NCBI GenBank assembly: GCA_905233835.1
Contig: CAJOGB010000033.1
Location: 1,524-22,263 of the forward strand
Source: an uncultured Lachnospiraceae bacterium
GTDB taxonomy: Bacteria; Bacillota; Clostridia; Lachnospirales; Lachnospiraceae
Length of the DNA stretch: 20,740 nucleotides
Direction: 5' to 3'
Positions within the stretch are counted from its first letter, which is position 1; every line of letters starts with the position of its first letter. The notes under the pieces are model-generated. The model saw only the letters and a program-made list of their open reading frames with translations, was not told where the DNA came from and did no database searches. The position numbers and the translations under genes are program-made. Below, piece by piece: positions 1 through 7,280 of this stretch.

Positions 1-2196
1 TCCGATACGGATGGTGTATATGTTTATGACGGACATGGAAGTGTATCGGAAACCGTATCGGACTCAAAGGTGACAAGTATACTTCGCTATGATCCTTACG
101 GACAGATTACTTGTGGTGCGCCGGTGCAGGATACTATCTTTGGCTATAACGGAGAACAGTATACACCGCAGACTGGATTAATCTACCTTCGTGCCAGAAA
201 CTACGATCCCTCTACCGGAACATTTACGACGAAGGATACGTATCTTGGTAATAAACTGGAACCGGTTACAAGAAACCGCTATACTTATGGTAATAACAAT
301 CCGATTACATATCAGGATCCGTCCGGGCATAAAGGTGTCTATTCGAGAGCGGTAGCTGCGGTAAAACAGACGGCACATGCTGTGGCAAAGACCGTTGCAA
401 AAACAGTACATACGGCTGCAAAAGTGGTACAAAGCACGGCTCGTGCTGCAACCCAAACAGTCCAGAAGGTCGTAACAACCGTAAAACAAACTGCGCAAAA
501 GGCTGTCTCGGTAGTGAAAAATACGGCGCAGACCGTAAGAAAAGTCGTAAATGCCGCAAAAACGGAAGTTGTTACGGCAACGCGCGCAGTGGTAAATAAA
601 GCGACCGGTGCTGTCAGTACGGTGGTACATAATGTTTCAAATGCAGTAAGCGTAATGTATAATACTGCATATGAGATTTATACCGATGCAGCACAGTGTA
701 TTGCCGAAGCAAAAGAGACAGTTCGAAATTATATCGATACAAAAGTAAAGTCGGCGAAAGCGGTTGTAAAACAGACTTGGGAGGATTCCAAGGATGTGAT
801 GGAGGATGGACTTCGTGTAATTATTTCCGCGAAGCATTCGGTAGCGGAAACGGTGCAGGAAGCAGGTGCATGGTGGCAGGAAACACCAATGCATGATAGT
901 CTTTCAGAAGCAGCGACGGTTTTATCTTTTGCGTATAAATGTAGTCCAATCGGACTGACGCGTGCAGCGATTCAGTATTGTGTAGATAAAGCCGGAACTG
1001 TTTTAAAAGATAAATGGGATAACAGTCCACTTGGTCAGTTCGTTAATAATACGGTTAATTCTGCGGTTGAATTCTATCACAAGCATGAAGCCGCGATAAA
1101 TGTAGCACTAAGTGTAGCAGTGATAGCAATCTGTGTTGTGGCGGTAGTTGCTACCGGTGGCTTGGCCGGATGCGGTTTGGCATCAGCGATGGCTGTAAAT
1201 GCATTAAATGGTGCAGTTGCAGGAGCAATCGGTGGAGCGGTATTCGGAACGCTCAACGGCGCGATTTCCTATATGGAAGAACATGATACGCTGGATGGTT
1301 CGCGAGAGTACATTAGAAAGGCCGCCGCAAAAGAAACAAGAAACGGTGCCGCGATAGGTGGGATTACCGGAGCGATAGCCGGTGGACTTAGCTGGGCGAA
1401 GAATCCGACCTACTGTTTTGTAGCAGGAACTCTTGTCCTAACTGCGACAGGAATGGTTGCGATAGAAGAATTGCAACCCGGTGATATGGTGTATGCCATG
1501 GAGGCTATCGGTGAAGAACAGTGTGTAGATGTGGACTCCGATATTGACCGGAAAACAATTCTTCAGACTTATATACATGAGACGGATGAAACTTATGTTG
1601 TTACTATAGATGGAGAAGAAATTGAAACGACTGCAGAGCATCCGTTCTATAATGCAGAGGGTGAACAGGTCGCTGCAAAGGATTTGCAGGAAGGGGATTC
1701 TGTTACAACAGCGGATGGAGATACAAAAACCGTTGATGCCGTTACTTGTATCCATCATGATGAGCCTGTAAGGGTATATAATATCGCAGTATGCGATGAC
1801 CATACCTATTTTGTGGGCAAGACGCATGTACTGGTGCATAATGCGTGTCAACCAACCCCATCAAGTGCTGGTGATATATCGGGAAATGCACTAAGTGAGG
1901 GTGGAAATACTACACGGAGACAGGCATTTAGAGAGGCAAAAGAGGCAACGGGCATTCCAAAATCATCAGAGTTTAAAACACATAAGTTTGTGCATGATGG
2001 AACGTCGGAACATAGAATAGTTTATGAGTTTGAGGTAGATAGCGAGAAAAAATATATAATTGAGCATTCGTTTGATAAAATGGGACGTGGAAAGCATTTT
2101 CACGGTGCAGATGCACTGAAGGGAAATCCTTTTAATAGGGGTAGATATAATCAATTAAGCGGACATTTCCCTGAAGATTTTAATGGGTTTTTATAA
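1..2196 (+). CDS. RHS-repeat polymorphic toxin with HINT domain and C-terminal toxin tip (5' end outside window)
   Basis: The frame is open from base 1, so the true start lies upstream; the first internal start-like codon is at 70. Numbering from 70, residues ~25-86 form the RHS-associated core (GYNGEQY, TGLIYLRARNYDPSTGTF, ending in DPSG). Residues ~90-265 are Ala/Val/Lys/Thr-rich and probably long amphipathic helices. Residues ~340-440 are hydrophobic and Gly/Ala-rich, resembling a pretoxin or membrane-insertion segment. A HINT autoprotease domain runs from Cys449 (CFVAGTLVL) to VHNAC near 590. The last ~115 residues are the variable tip, with RRQAFREAK, GIP, IIEHS and HFHG motifs, probably a nuclease-type toxin of unassigned family. 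By analogy with known RHS toxins, HINT cleavage would release the tip during contact-dependent competition. The adjacent small gene is the likely immunity gene. Confidence 0.9.
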   Translation, partial: SDTDGVYVYDGHGSVSETVSDSKVTSILRYDPYGQITCGAPVQDTIFGYNGEQYTPQTGLIYLRARNYDPSTGTFTTKDTYLGNKLEPVTRNRYTYGNNNPITYQDPSGHKGVYSRAVAAVKQTAHAVAKTVAKTVHTAAKVVQSTARAATQTVQKVVTTVKQTAQKAVSVVKNTAQTVRKVVNAAKTEVVTATRAVVNKATGAVSTVVHNVSNAVSVMYNTAYEIYTDAAQCIAEAKETVRNYIDTKVKSAKAVVKQTWEDSKDVMEDGLRVIISAKHSVAETVQEAGAWWQETPMHDSLSEAATVLSFAYKCSPIGLTRAAIQYCVDKAGTVLKDKWDNSPLGQFVNNTVNSAVEFYHKHEAAINVALSVAVIAICVVAVVATGGLAGCGLASAMAVNALNGAVAGAIGGAVFGTLNGAISYMEEHDTLDGSREYIRKAAAKETRNGAAIGGITGAIAGGLSWAKNPTYCFVAGTLVLTATGMVAIEELQPGDMVYAMEAIGEEQCVDVDSDIDRKTILQTYIHETDETYVVTIDGEEIETTAEHPFYNAEGEQVAAKDLQEGDSVTTADGDTKTVDAVTCIHHDEPVRVYNIAVCDDHTYFVGKTHVLVHNACQPTPSSAGDISGNALSEGGNTTRRQAFREAKEATGIPKSSEFKTHKFVHDGTSEHRIVYEFEVDSEKKYIIEHSFDKMGRGKHFHGADALKGNPFNRGRYNQLSGHFPEDFNGFL

Positions 2197-2216
2197 TAAA
2201 AGGATGCAAGATTATA

Positions 2217-2678
2217 ATGGATAGAAAAAAAAGAGTTGAAGAATTAAAAAGAAAAAATAGAATTGCTGTTTTATGCAGAAGATGGAATGATTATGGTATT
2301 AAAATATCAATAGATAGTTTTTTGAGTCAGAGGGAAACAATAGCTATTCAAAAAGATATAATTAATATGTTGGATATTTTGGATGTTCACCATAAAAGTA
2401 TGATTTATAGCAAGACGGAAAATGTTTTGAATAAATATAAAAAAGAATTGTTTCATTATATTGATGACGATGAAAGATATGTTTTTTTTCTAAAAAAATC
2501 TACAGATTATGGTGCGGTTGTTATTAATGGAAATACATTAAAAGAGAATATGGATTTTATTATTGGAGAGTCAGAATATTTTAATAATACCTGTTGTATC
2601 TTTTGCTGTACTGAATCAGTTGTAAGTGGTATATGCATGTGGTTAGGTGAATATGATAATCGTATTTATGTATGGTGA
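2217..2678 (+). CDS. Putative immunity protein for the upstream RHS toxin tip
   Basis: This 153-residue cytoplasmic-looking protein has no signal peptide or membrane segment. It starts 20 bp after the RHS toxin stop, with an AAAGGA-like site upstream. A basic N-terminus (MDRKKRVEELKRKNR) is followed by a helical part, and the C-terminal half has alternating hydrophobic stretches (YVFFLKKSTDYGAVVI, MWLGEYDNRIYVW). The position directly after a variable toxin tip is the classic place for the cognate immunity gene. The overall pattern faintly recalls the YxiF family of Bacillus toxin-immunity loci, but this is recognition from memory and uncertain. Base composition is far more AT-rich than the RHS body, as expected for an exchangeable toxin/immunity cassette. 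Function is inferred from context only. Confidence 0.65.
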   Translation: MDRKKRVEELKRKNRIAVLCRRWNDYGIKISIDSFLSQRETIAIQKDIINMLDILDVHHKSMIYSKTENVLNKYKKELFHYIDDDERYVFFLKKSTDYGAVVINGNTLKENMDFIIGESEYFNNTCCIFCCTESVVSGICMWLGEYDNRIYVW

Positions 2679-2697
2679 ATTGAATGTGTAGGAGAAG

Positions 2698-2772
2698 ATA
2701 GGGGACAGTTCTCCTGTCGCCAATATGTGACGGCTAAAATCAGTACCTTTTGGAGACAAAAGAACCGTCCCT
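2698..2772 (+). repeat. Inverted pair of REP-like palindromic motifs
   Basis: Two imperfect inverted copies of one motif face each other. ATAGGGGACAGTTCTCCTGT begins at 2698, and GACAAAAGAACCGTCCCT spans 2755-2772; its reverse complement, AGGGACGGTTCTTTTGTC, nearly matches the first copy. The pair could fold into a long hairpin. A third copy lies at 3275-3304. Similar GGGGAC-GGTTCT-type palindromes are scattered in clostridial intergenic regions and in some genomes accompany REP-associated tyrosine transposases. No transposase is present here, so that link is inference. The hairpin may also act as an attenuator between the immunity gene and the next gene. Confidence 0.6.
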
Positions 2773-2808
2773 GTTTTTTCTGGTTCCCGTAAGGGGGAAT
2801 AATTAATT

Positions 2809-3237
2809 ATGAAAGATGTATATATTGTTATTGCAGAACTGTACTTTCTGTCATGGGGGATGAGTAATAAAAGAATTAATAATATTTCTTATATAGGAAT
2901 AATAGTTCCTAAAAGCATAAAGCTGATTCTTAATCCATTTAAAAAGGATAATGAATTTGATTTTTGCTCTATTTTGGTAGAATTATATGCGCATATTAGT
3001 TTATTGATTGTATGTATATATCATGTGTTCAATGAAATAAATACATTCAATATTCCGGTATGGTTACTTGTAACGTTTTCTTTTTTTTGTTTTGTTGGAG
3101 GAACAAGTTTTGTATTTGATTTAAAAAAGAATCTTAAACGAGTAGAGATTATTGGTACATATTTCGTTATTATATTGTGTTATATGGCTGCACTGGTTGC
3201 ACTATTCAGGGCTTGTTATTTATTCTTTGGCTGGTAA
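2809..3237 (+). CDS. Small membrane protein of unknown function in toxin/immunity locus
   Basis: This is a 142-residue protein with a GGGGGAA ribosome binding site ~10 bases before the ATG. Hydrophobic segments are visible around residues 62-80 (ISLLIVCIYHVF), 85-107 (WLLVTFSFFCFVGGTSFVF) and 117-140 (TYFVIILCYMAALVALFRACYLFFGW), so three membrane spans are likely. It matches no family I recognise. It is AT-rich like the preceding immunity gene and bracketed by REP-like palindromes on both sides. It could be an orphan membrane immunity protein left from an earlier toxin tip, or an unrelated membrane protein. The gene is credible because of its ribosome binding site, length and membrane pattern. 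Confidence 0.55.
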   Translation: MKDVYIVIAELYFLSWGMSNKRINNISYIGIIVPKSIKLILNPFKKDNEFDFCSILVELYAHISLLIVCIYHVFNEINTFNIPVWLLVTFSFFCFVGGTSFVFDLKKNLKRVEIIGTYFVIILCYMAALVALFRACYLFFGW

Positions 3238-3274
3238 TAATTAGAAAACTTGGATTTTGAAGATAGGTGGAGGA

Positions 3275-3304
3275 GATAGGGGACAAGAGAACCGTCCCCG
3301 TGTC
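3275..3304 (+). repeat. REP-like hairpin
   Basis: GGGGAC (3279-3284) and GTCCCC (3294-3299) form a perfect 6-bp stem around the loop AAGAGAACC. It shares GATAGGGGACA and AGAACCGTCCC with the pair at 2698-2772. No T-run follows directly, so it is not a canonical terminator. It lies in a 178-bp gap that otherwise shows only an AT-rich leader before the next gene. Confidence 0.65.
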
Positions 3305-3415
3305 TTCATGATGCAGGCAACATATTTGAAGTACCAAGATTATGTCTCATTTGCCTTGATAAAAATCGAAAAAAATGCAAAAAACTCTATTGTTGTCTGT
3401 TGAAAAGGAGAAATT

Positions 3416-4489
3416 ATGTTTTTTGTTGTTCCACTAACATCTGTATCAAATTCGCTGTCGCCGAAAATGACGAAAAGGATCATAGGGTGGATTCTTTTGA
3501 CAATTGCTGTCATTTGTTTCTTGGTTGGCTTAATTGCGGTGTATGATGTTAAGAAGGACGATAATGAGATCTATTTGATGGAGGAAACATCAAGAGACTA
3601 TATAAAACCCGGAAACTATTATCGCATTCAGGATTTATGTATTTTTGATTGCTTTGCCACAAAAGACAATGATTATTTTTGCCTCTGCGCTTTTTATGAT
3701 GGCTTGGGGCGACTTTGTATCGCACCTGTTGAAGTCGATTCTTATAGTACAATCTATCAGGATACAAAGAAGTATTTAGATGGTGAAAGTTATGATTTTG
3801 CAGAATACTATACGGATGCATATGTGTTCACGGAAAATGATACGGTTGATGATAAGTTGCGTAAGTATCAGCAGGAATTGGTAGAGTATTATGTGGAAAA
3901 CGGTGTTTTTGAAGAAGATGACTTGATTCCGCTGACTCTGAGTGTAAGCTTAGATCACAAAAAAAGTATAGATGAGGCGAAAGAGGAATTACATCGAAAT
4001 GATGGTTTTGCTGTGACGGGAATCATCGGTGGAATATTGTTCCTGCGAAACAGGGGAAATGAAATGGAATTTGAAAAGGTATTTAACCTGGGAAATGAAA
4101 AAGATGTGCAAAAAGTCTATCAGGCTCTTGCAAATGGAAGAGGTCGTGAATTTTTGGACGAGTTTCTGACAGAATCAAAAAGTGCAAACGCCTTAAACTT
4201 AGAAAGTGTTGCTCTTATGATTACAAACCGTTTTCTTTGCGATTACAGTGGATTTAAAAAGACGTTGTTTATCATTCCGACAGAAGATATTATCAACGTT
4301 TATTATTCCAACTGCTTCTATGGGAAGTATGTGTTCGACAGAAGAGCTATTGCGGTAGAGACAAGGAACAATGAAACCTTCTACGTTGCCAGTCGTTTAC
4401 TTAATAAGAAAGCAGCAAATGAGGCCAATCAGGCATACAATGAATTGGTAAAACGCTGCAAATCAAACGAAGGAAGCTTAATTGCGTAG
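3416..4489 (+). CDS. Two-TM protein of unknown function
   Basis: This is a 357-residue protein with an AAAAGGAG site 5-8 bases before the ATG, which supports the first start over the internal Met at 3467-3469. One membrane span lies at about residues 20-42 (IIGWILLTIAVICFLVGLIAVY). An acidic soluble region of ~150 residues, rich in Tyr and Asp, follows. A second short hydrophobic segment (AVTGIIGGILFL) lies near 200-211, and a second soluble domain of ~145 residues ends the protein (ESVALMITNRFLCDYSGFKKTLFIIP). The two spans flanking a large loop suggest that the first soluble domain faces outside. I cannot assign a family. It is followed 12 bp later by a zinc-ribbon gene, probably in the same transcript. 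Confidence 0.7.
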   Translation: MFFVVPLTSVSNSLSPKMTKRIIGWILLTIAVICFLVGLIAVYDVKKDDNEIYLMEETSRDYIKPGNYYRIQDLCIFDCFATKDNDYFCLCAFYDGLGRLCIAPVEVDSYSTIYQDTKKYLDGESYDFAEYYTDAYVFTENDTVDDKLRKYQQELVEYYVENGVFEEDDLIPLTLSVSLDHKKSIDEAKEELHRNDGFAVTGIIGGILFLRNRGNEMEFEKVFNLGNEKDVQKVYQALANGRGREFLDEFLTESKSANALNLESVALMITNRFLCDYSGFKKTLFIIPTEDIINVYYSNCFYGKYVFDRRAIAVETRNNETFYVASRLLNKKAANEANQAYNELVKRCKSNEGSLIA

Positions 4490-4501
4490 GAGGAAATCAA
4501 T

Positions 4502-4738
4502 ATGTTTATTCTATATGGAACCAGAAAAAAAGTAAAAATGGATAAAAATCTCGGACGTTCTGTATGTTCTAACTGTCATCATGAAACAGAGCAGGCTTTG
4601 GCTAGAGAAAAGACTGCCGTAACTATTTTTTATATTCCGGTAGTGGGTTGGACATCAAAACGAATGATTTTCTGTCCTTGCTGTGGAACTGCCAAAACAT
4701 TAACGTCTGCAGAATACAAAGATATCAAAAATAAATAA
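4502..4738 (+). CDS. Small zinc-ribbon protein
   Basis: This 78-residue protein has a TAGGAGGAA ribosome binding site just before the ATG. The N-terminus (MFILYGTRKKVK) and two Cys pairs, CSNC near residue 22 and CPCC near residue 59, match the small zinc-ribbon family in which the pairs flank a segment with a conserved hydrophobic F-[FY]-I-P stretch, seen here as IFYIPVVGW. Such proteins are of unknown role and common in Clostridia. It follows the two-TM gene by 12 bp and is the last gene before a terminator at 4772-4799. Fold assignment is fairly sure; function is unknown. Confidence 0.75.
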   Translation: MFILYGTRKKVKMDKNLGRSVCSNCHHETEQALAREKTAVTIFYIPVVGWTSKRMIFCPCCGTAKTLTSAEYKDIKNK

Positions 4739-4771
4739 CCCGACAAGAGGTACATTTTTTGTCATATGGAA

Positions 4772-4799
4772 AGGCATTCCGTTTCGGATGCCTTTTTTT
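4772..4799 (+). terminator. Rho-independent terminator after zinc-ribbon gene
   Basis: AGGCATTCCG and CGGATGCCT pair with one bulged T around the loop TTT and are followed by seven T residues. It separates the accessory toxin region from the yebC unit. Confidence 0.85.
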
Positions 4800-4821
4800 C
4801 ATGATTGATGCTCGGCTTTCC

Positions 4822-4850
4822 TTGAATCTAAAAGACAAAAATGATAAACT
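4822..4850 (+). promoter_or_regulatory. Predicted sigma-A promoter for yebC-glgA
   Basis: TTGAAT (4822-4827) and TAAACT (4845-4850) are spaced by 17 bp, with a TG one base before the -10 (extended -10). It follows the terminator at 4772-4799 and lies 34 bp before the yebC start. The -10 matches the consensus at four of six positions. Confidence 0.5.
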
Positions 4851-4884
4851 AGATTCGATTATGATAGAAGGAGTATTTTAGAAT

Positions 4885-5603
4885 ATGTCAGGACATTCAA
4901 AATTTGCGAACATCAAGCATAAAAAAGAGAAAAACGATGCCGCAAAGGGAAAAATCTTTACCATTATCGGTAGAGAAATCGCGGTAGCCGTTAAGGAAGG
5001 CGGTCCGGATCCGGAAAATAACTCTCGTCTTCGTGATGTTATCGCTAAGGCAAAGTCCAACAACATGCCGAATGATACAATTGAACGTGGTATTAAGAAG
5101 GCTGCCGGTGATATGGGAAGCGTTAACTACGAAACCGTTACCTATGAAGGATACGGCCCAAGCGGAACCGCTATCATCGTAAAAGCTTTAACAGATAACA
5201 AAAACCGTACCGCAGCAAATGTTAGAAACTGCTTTACCAAGGGCCACGGAAGCATCGGTACACAGGGCTGTGTATCCTACATGTTTGACGAAAGAGGACA
5301 GATTATCGTTGCCAAAGAAGAGTGCGATATGGATGCGGATGATTTGATGATGCTTGCACTTGATGCAGGTGCAGAAGATTTTAAGATTCCTTTGAAATCT
5401 TAACCGCTCCGGCTGATTTTTCTATTGTACGTGAAGCCCTTGAAAAAGAAGGCATTGCTATGGCAGATGCTGAAGTTACCATGATTCCTCAGAATTACGT
5501 AACTTTAGATAGCGAAGAAGATATTACCATGATCAATCGTATCTTAGACCTTTTGGACGAAGATGATGATGTTCAGGAAGTATTCCATAACTGGGATGAA
5601 TAA
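4885..5603 (+). pseudogene. yebC: YebC/PmpR-family protein, frame broken near residue 169
   Basis: The YebC/TACO1 family includes DNA-binding regulators and factors that help ribosomes through polyproline stretches. The start MSGHSKFANIKHKKEKNDAAKGK is the family signature, and an AAGGAG site lies 11 bases upstream. The first frame runs to GAEDFK and then reads IPLKS and a stop at 5403. The expected continuation (FEILTAPADFSIVREALEKEG through to QEVFHNWDE) is intact in another frame from 5391 to 5603. Family members have roughly KEEDS between these halves. A 7-bp loss inside an AAGGAAGAAG-like tract near 5382-5388 would explain the break and would restore about 241 residues, the normal length. 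It could be a real deletion or an assembly error. It is the first gene of a unit with glgA, 27 bp downstream. Confidence 0.88.
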
Positions 5604-5630
5604 TAAACATTAGGGAGAAGGATTTTTAGT

Positions 5631-7082
5631 ATGAGAAAGATTCTGTATGCGGCAAGTGAATGTGTGCCATTCGTTAAAACCGGGGGACTTGCGGACGTTG
5701 TGGGTGCACTGCCAAAGGAATTCTTTAAAGAGGATTGGGATATTCGTGTGGTTATGCCGAATTATACCTGCATTCCTCCACAGTATCGCGATCATTTTGA
5801 ATATGTGACCAGTTTTAATCTGGGTATGGGACCTTTTATCGGTGAAAAGTACTGCGGTGTTATGAAGTATGAGTACCAGGGAATTACCTATTACTTCATT
5901 GATAACTTAGAGTACTTTGAATGTTTTTATCCGTACGGGGATGCCAGATATGACATGGAAAAGTTTACCTATTTTGATAAGGCTGTACTTTCCATGCTTC
6001 CGCTTATTGATTTTAAACCGGATTTGATTCACTGTCATGATTGGCAGACGGGATTGATTCCTGTTTATTTAAAGACAGAGTTTCAGGCAAATCCTTTCTT
6101 CTGGAATATGAAGAGTATTATGACCATTCATAATTTAAAGTTCCAGGGTGTATGGGATGTAAAGACTTTACAAGGCTTGTCCGGTCTTCCTCAGTCTTTG
6201 TTTACTCCGGATAAATTGGAGTGCAACAAAGCGGGAAATATGTTAAAGGGCGGACTTGTATATGCGGATTATATCACCACAGTAAGTCCTACCTATACCG
6301 ATGAAATTCAGACTCCGTATTATGGAGAAGGACTGGACGGACTTTTGGGTTCCCGTCACTTTGATATGCAGGGTATTATTAACGGTATTGATTATGAGTC
6401 TTATAACCCTGCTACCGATGATAAACTATATAAGAATTACGACGTATCCAACTTCAGGAAGAATAAGAAAGTAAATAAGGAACGCCTTCAGGAAGATTTG
6501 GATTTAACGGTTGATCCGAGAAAGTACATGATCGGATTGGTATCCCGCTTGACGGATCAAAAGGGATTGGATCTTATCAATTACTGTATGGAAGGTATCG
6601 TAGACGAGTTTACACAGCTGGTGGTAATTGGTACCGGTGAAAGCCGTTATGAGAACATGTTTAGGCATTATGCTTGGAAGTATCCGGATCGGGTTTCTGC
6701 CAATATTTGTTATTCCGATGATTTGGCCAGAAAACTCTACGCGGCTGCAGATGCATTCTTAATGCCGTCTCGATTTGAACCCTGCGGATTGACACAGCTT
6801 ATTTCTTTCCGCTACGGAACGGTACCTATTGTTCGTGAAACCGGAGGACTGAAGGATACGGTGGTTGCTTACAATGAATACGAGCATACCGGAGATGGAT
6901 TTTCCTTTATGAACTATAATGGAGATGAACTGTTAAATACCATTAACTACTCGAAGTTTATCTATTTTGATAAAAAACAGCAGTGGAATAAAATGGTGGA
7001 ACGAGGCATGAAGAAGGATTATTCCTGGTCCGCATCGAAGTTCCAGTATGAAGGCTTATATAAGTATTTGATTGGATTTTAA
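5631..7082 (+). CDS. glgA: Glycogen synthase (ADP-glucose type)
   Basis: This is a 483-residue GT5-family glycosyltransferase that transfers glucose from ADP-glucose to growing glycogen. The N-terminal KTGGLADVVGALPKE motif (residues 16-30) is the ADP-glucose/glucan binding signature. The DLIHCHDWQTGLIPVY and TIHNLKFQG segments match the N-terminal Rossmann domain. The C-terminal domain has VSRLTDQKGLDL and, near residues 380-412, SRFEPCGLTQLISFRYGTVP with the conserved E-P-C-G-L, followed by RETGGLKDTV. The length is normal. A GGGAGAAGG site precedes the ATG. It lies 27 bp after yebC and ends at a strong terminator. No other glycogen genes are in the window. Confidence 0.96.
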   Translation: MRKILYAASECVPFVKTGGLADVVGALPKEFFKEDWDIRVVMPNYTCIPPQYRDHFEYVTSFNLGMGPFIGEKYCGVMKYEYQGITYYFIDNLEYFECFYPYGDARYDMEKFTYFDKAVLSMLPLIDFKPDLIHCHDWQTGLIPVYLKTEFQANPFFWNMKSIMTIHNLKFQGVWDVKTLQGLSGLPQSLFTPDKLECNKAGNMLKGGLVYADYITTVSPTYTDEIQTPYYGEGLDGLLGSRHFDMQGIINGIDYESYNPATDDKLYKNYDVSNFRKNKKVNKERLQEDLDLTVDPRKYMIGLVSRLTDQKGLDLINYCMEGIVDEFTQLVVIGTGESRYENMFRHYAWKYPDRVSANICYSDDLARKLYAAADAFLMPSRFEPCGLTQLISFRYGTVPIVRETGGLKDTVVAYNEYEHTGDGFSFMNYNGDELLNTINYSKFIYFDKKQQWNKMVERGMKKDYSWSASKFQYEGLYKYLIGF

Positions 7083-7100
7083 CGAATATTTTTAAGAAAA

Positions 7101-7128
7101 GAGTTGTCAGATTTGACAACTCTTTTTT
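7101..7128 (+). terminator. Strong bidirectional-type terminator after glgA
   Basis: GAGTTGTCA and TGACAACTC form a perfect 9-bp stem around GATT, followed by TTTTTT and preceded by an A-rich run. It is also the apparent insertion target of the group II intron fragment that begins three bases later. Confidence 0.93.
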
Positions 7129-7130
7129 AT

Positions 7131-7280
7131 GTTTGCGCGCCATGGGCGCGCTCTAACGGGTGAAAGTCCCGAACACGCCTAGATAGTGGGAAGTGTATAG
7201 CTGAACAGCAAGGGTGTCCATCGTGAGGTGGAATCTGAAGGAAGCTGTAAGCAAATCTCTGGTCCGACGGACAGAAATCC
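7131..7280 (+). mobile_element. Truncated group II intron, class C-like, 5' domain I fragment only
   Basis: The segment begins GTTTGCG, a variant of the GUGYG intron 5' end. A 7-bp hairpin follows (GCGCGCC 7135-7141 with GGCGCGC 7145-7151). Next come GGGTGAAAGTCCCGAACAC, then CAAGGGTGTCC near 7208-7219, and TGGAATCTGAAGGAAGC near 7229-7245. These closely match domain I of the Oceanobacillus iheyensis group IIC intron as I recall it. Similarity fades after CTGGTCCGACGGACAGAAATC, at about 7280. The rest of domain I, domains II-VI and the reverse transcriptase are absent. Its place just after a rho-independent terminator is the canonical class C target. It cannot self-splice. The junction with ftsK coding sequence is abrupt. 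Confidence 0.85.

Noticed and set aside
3275..3304. Rho-independent terminator
   Set aside because: The stem is good but no T-run follows; the sequence is shared with the 2698-2772 pair, so a REP-like repeat fits better.
7131..7280. Riboswitch or T-box leader for ftsK
   Set aside because: The conserved blocks fit group IIC intron domain I much better, and no antiterminator/terminator pair follows.
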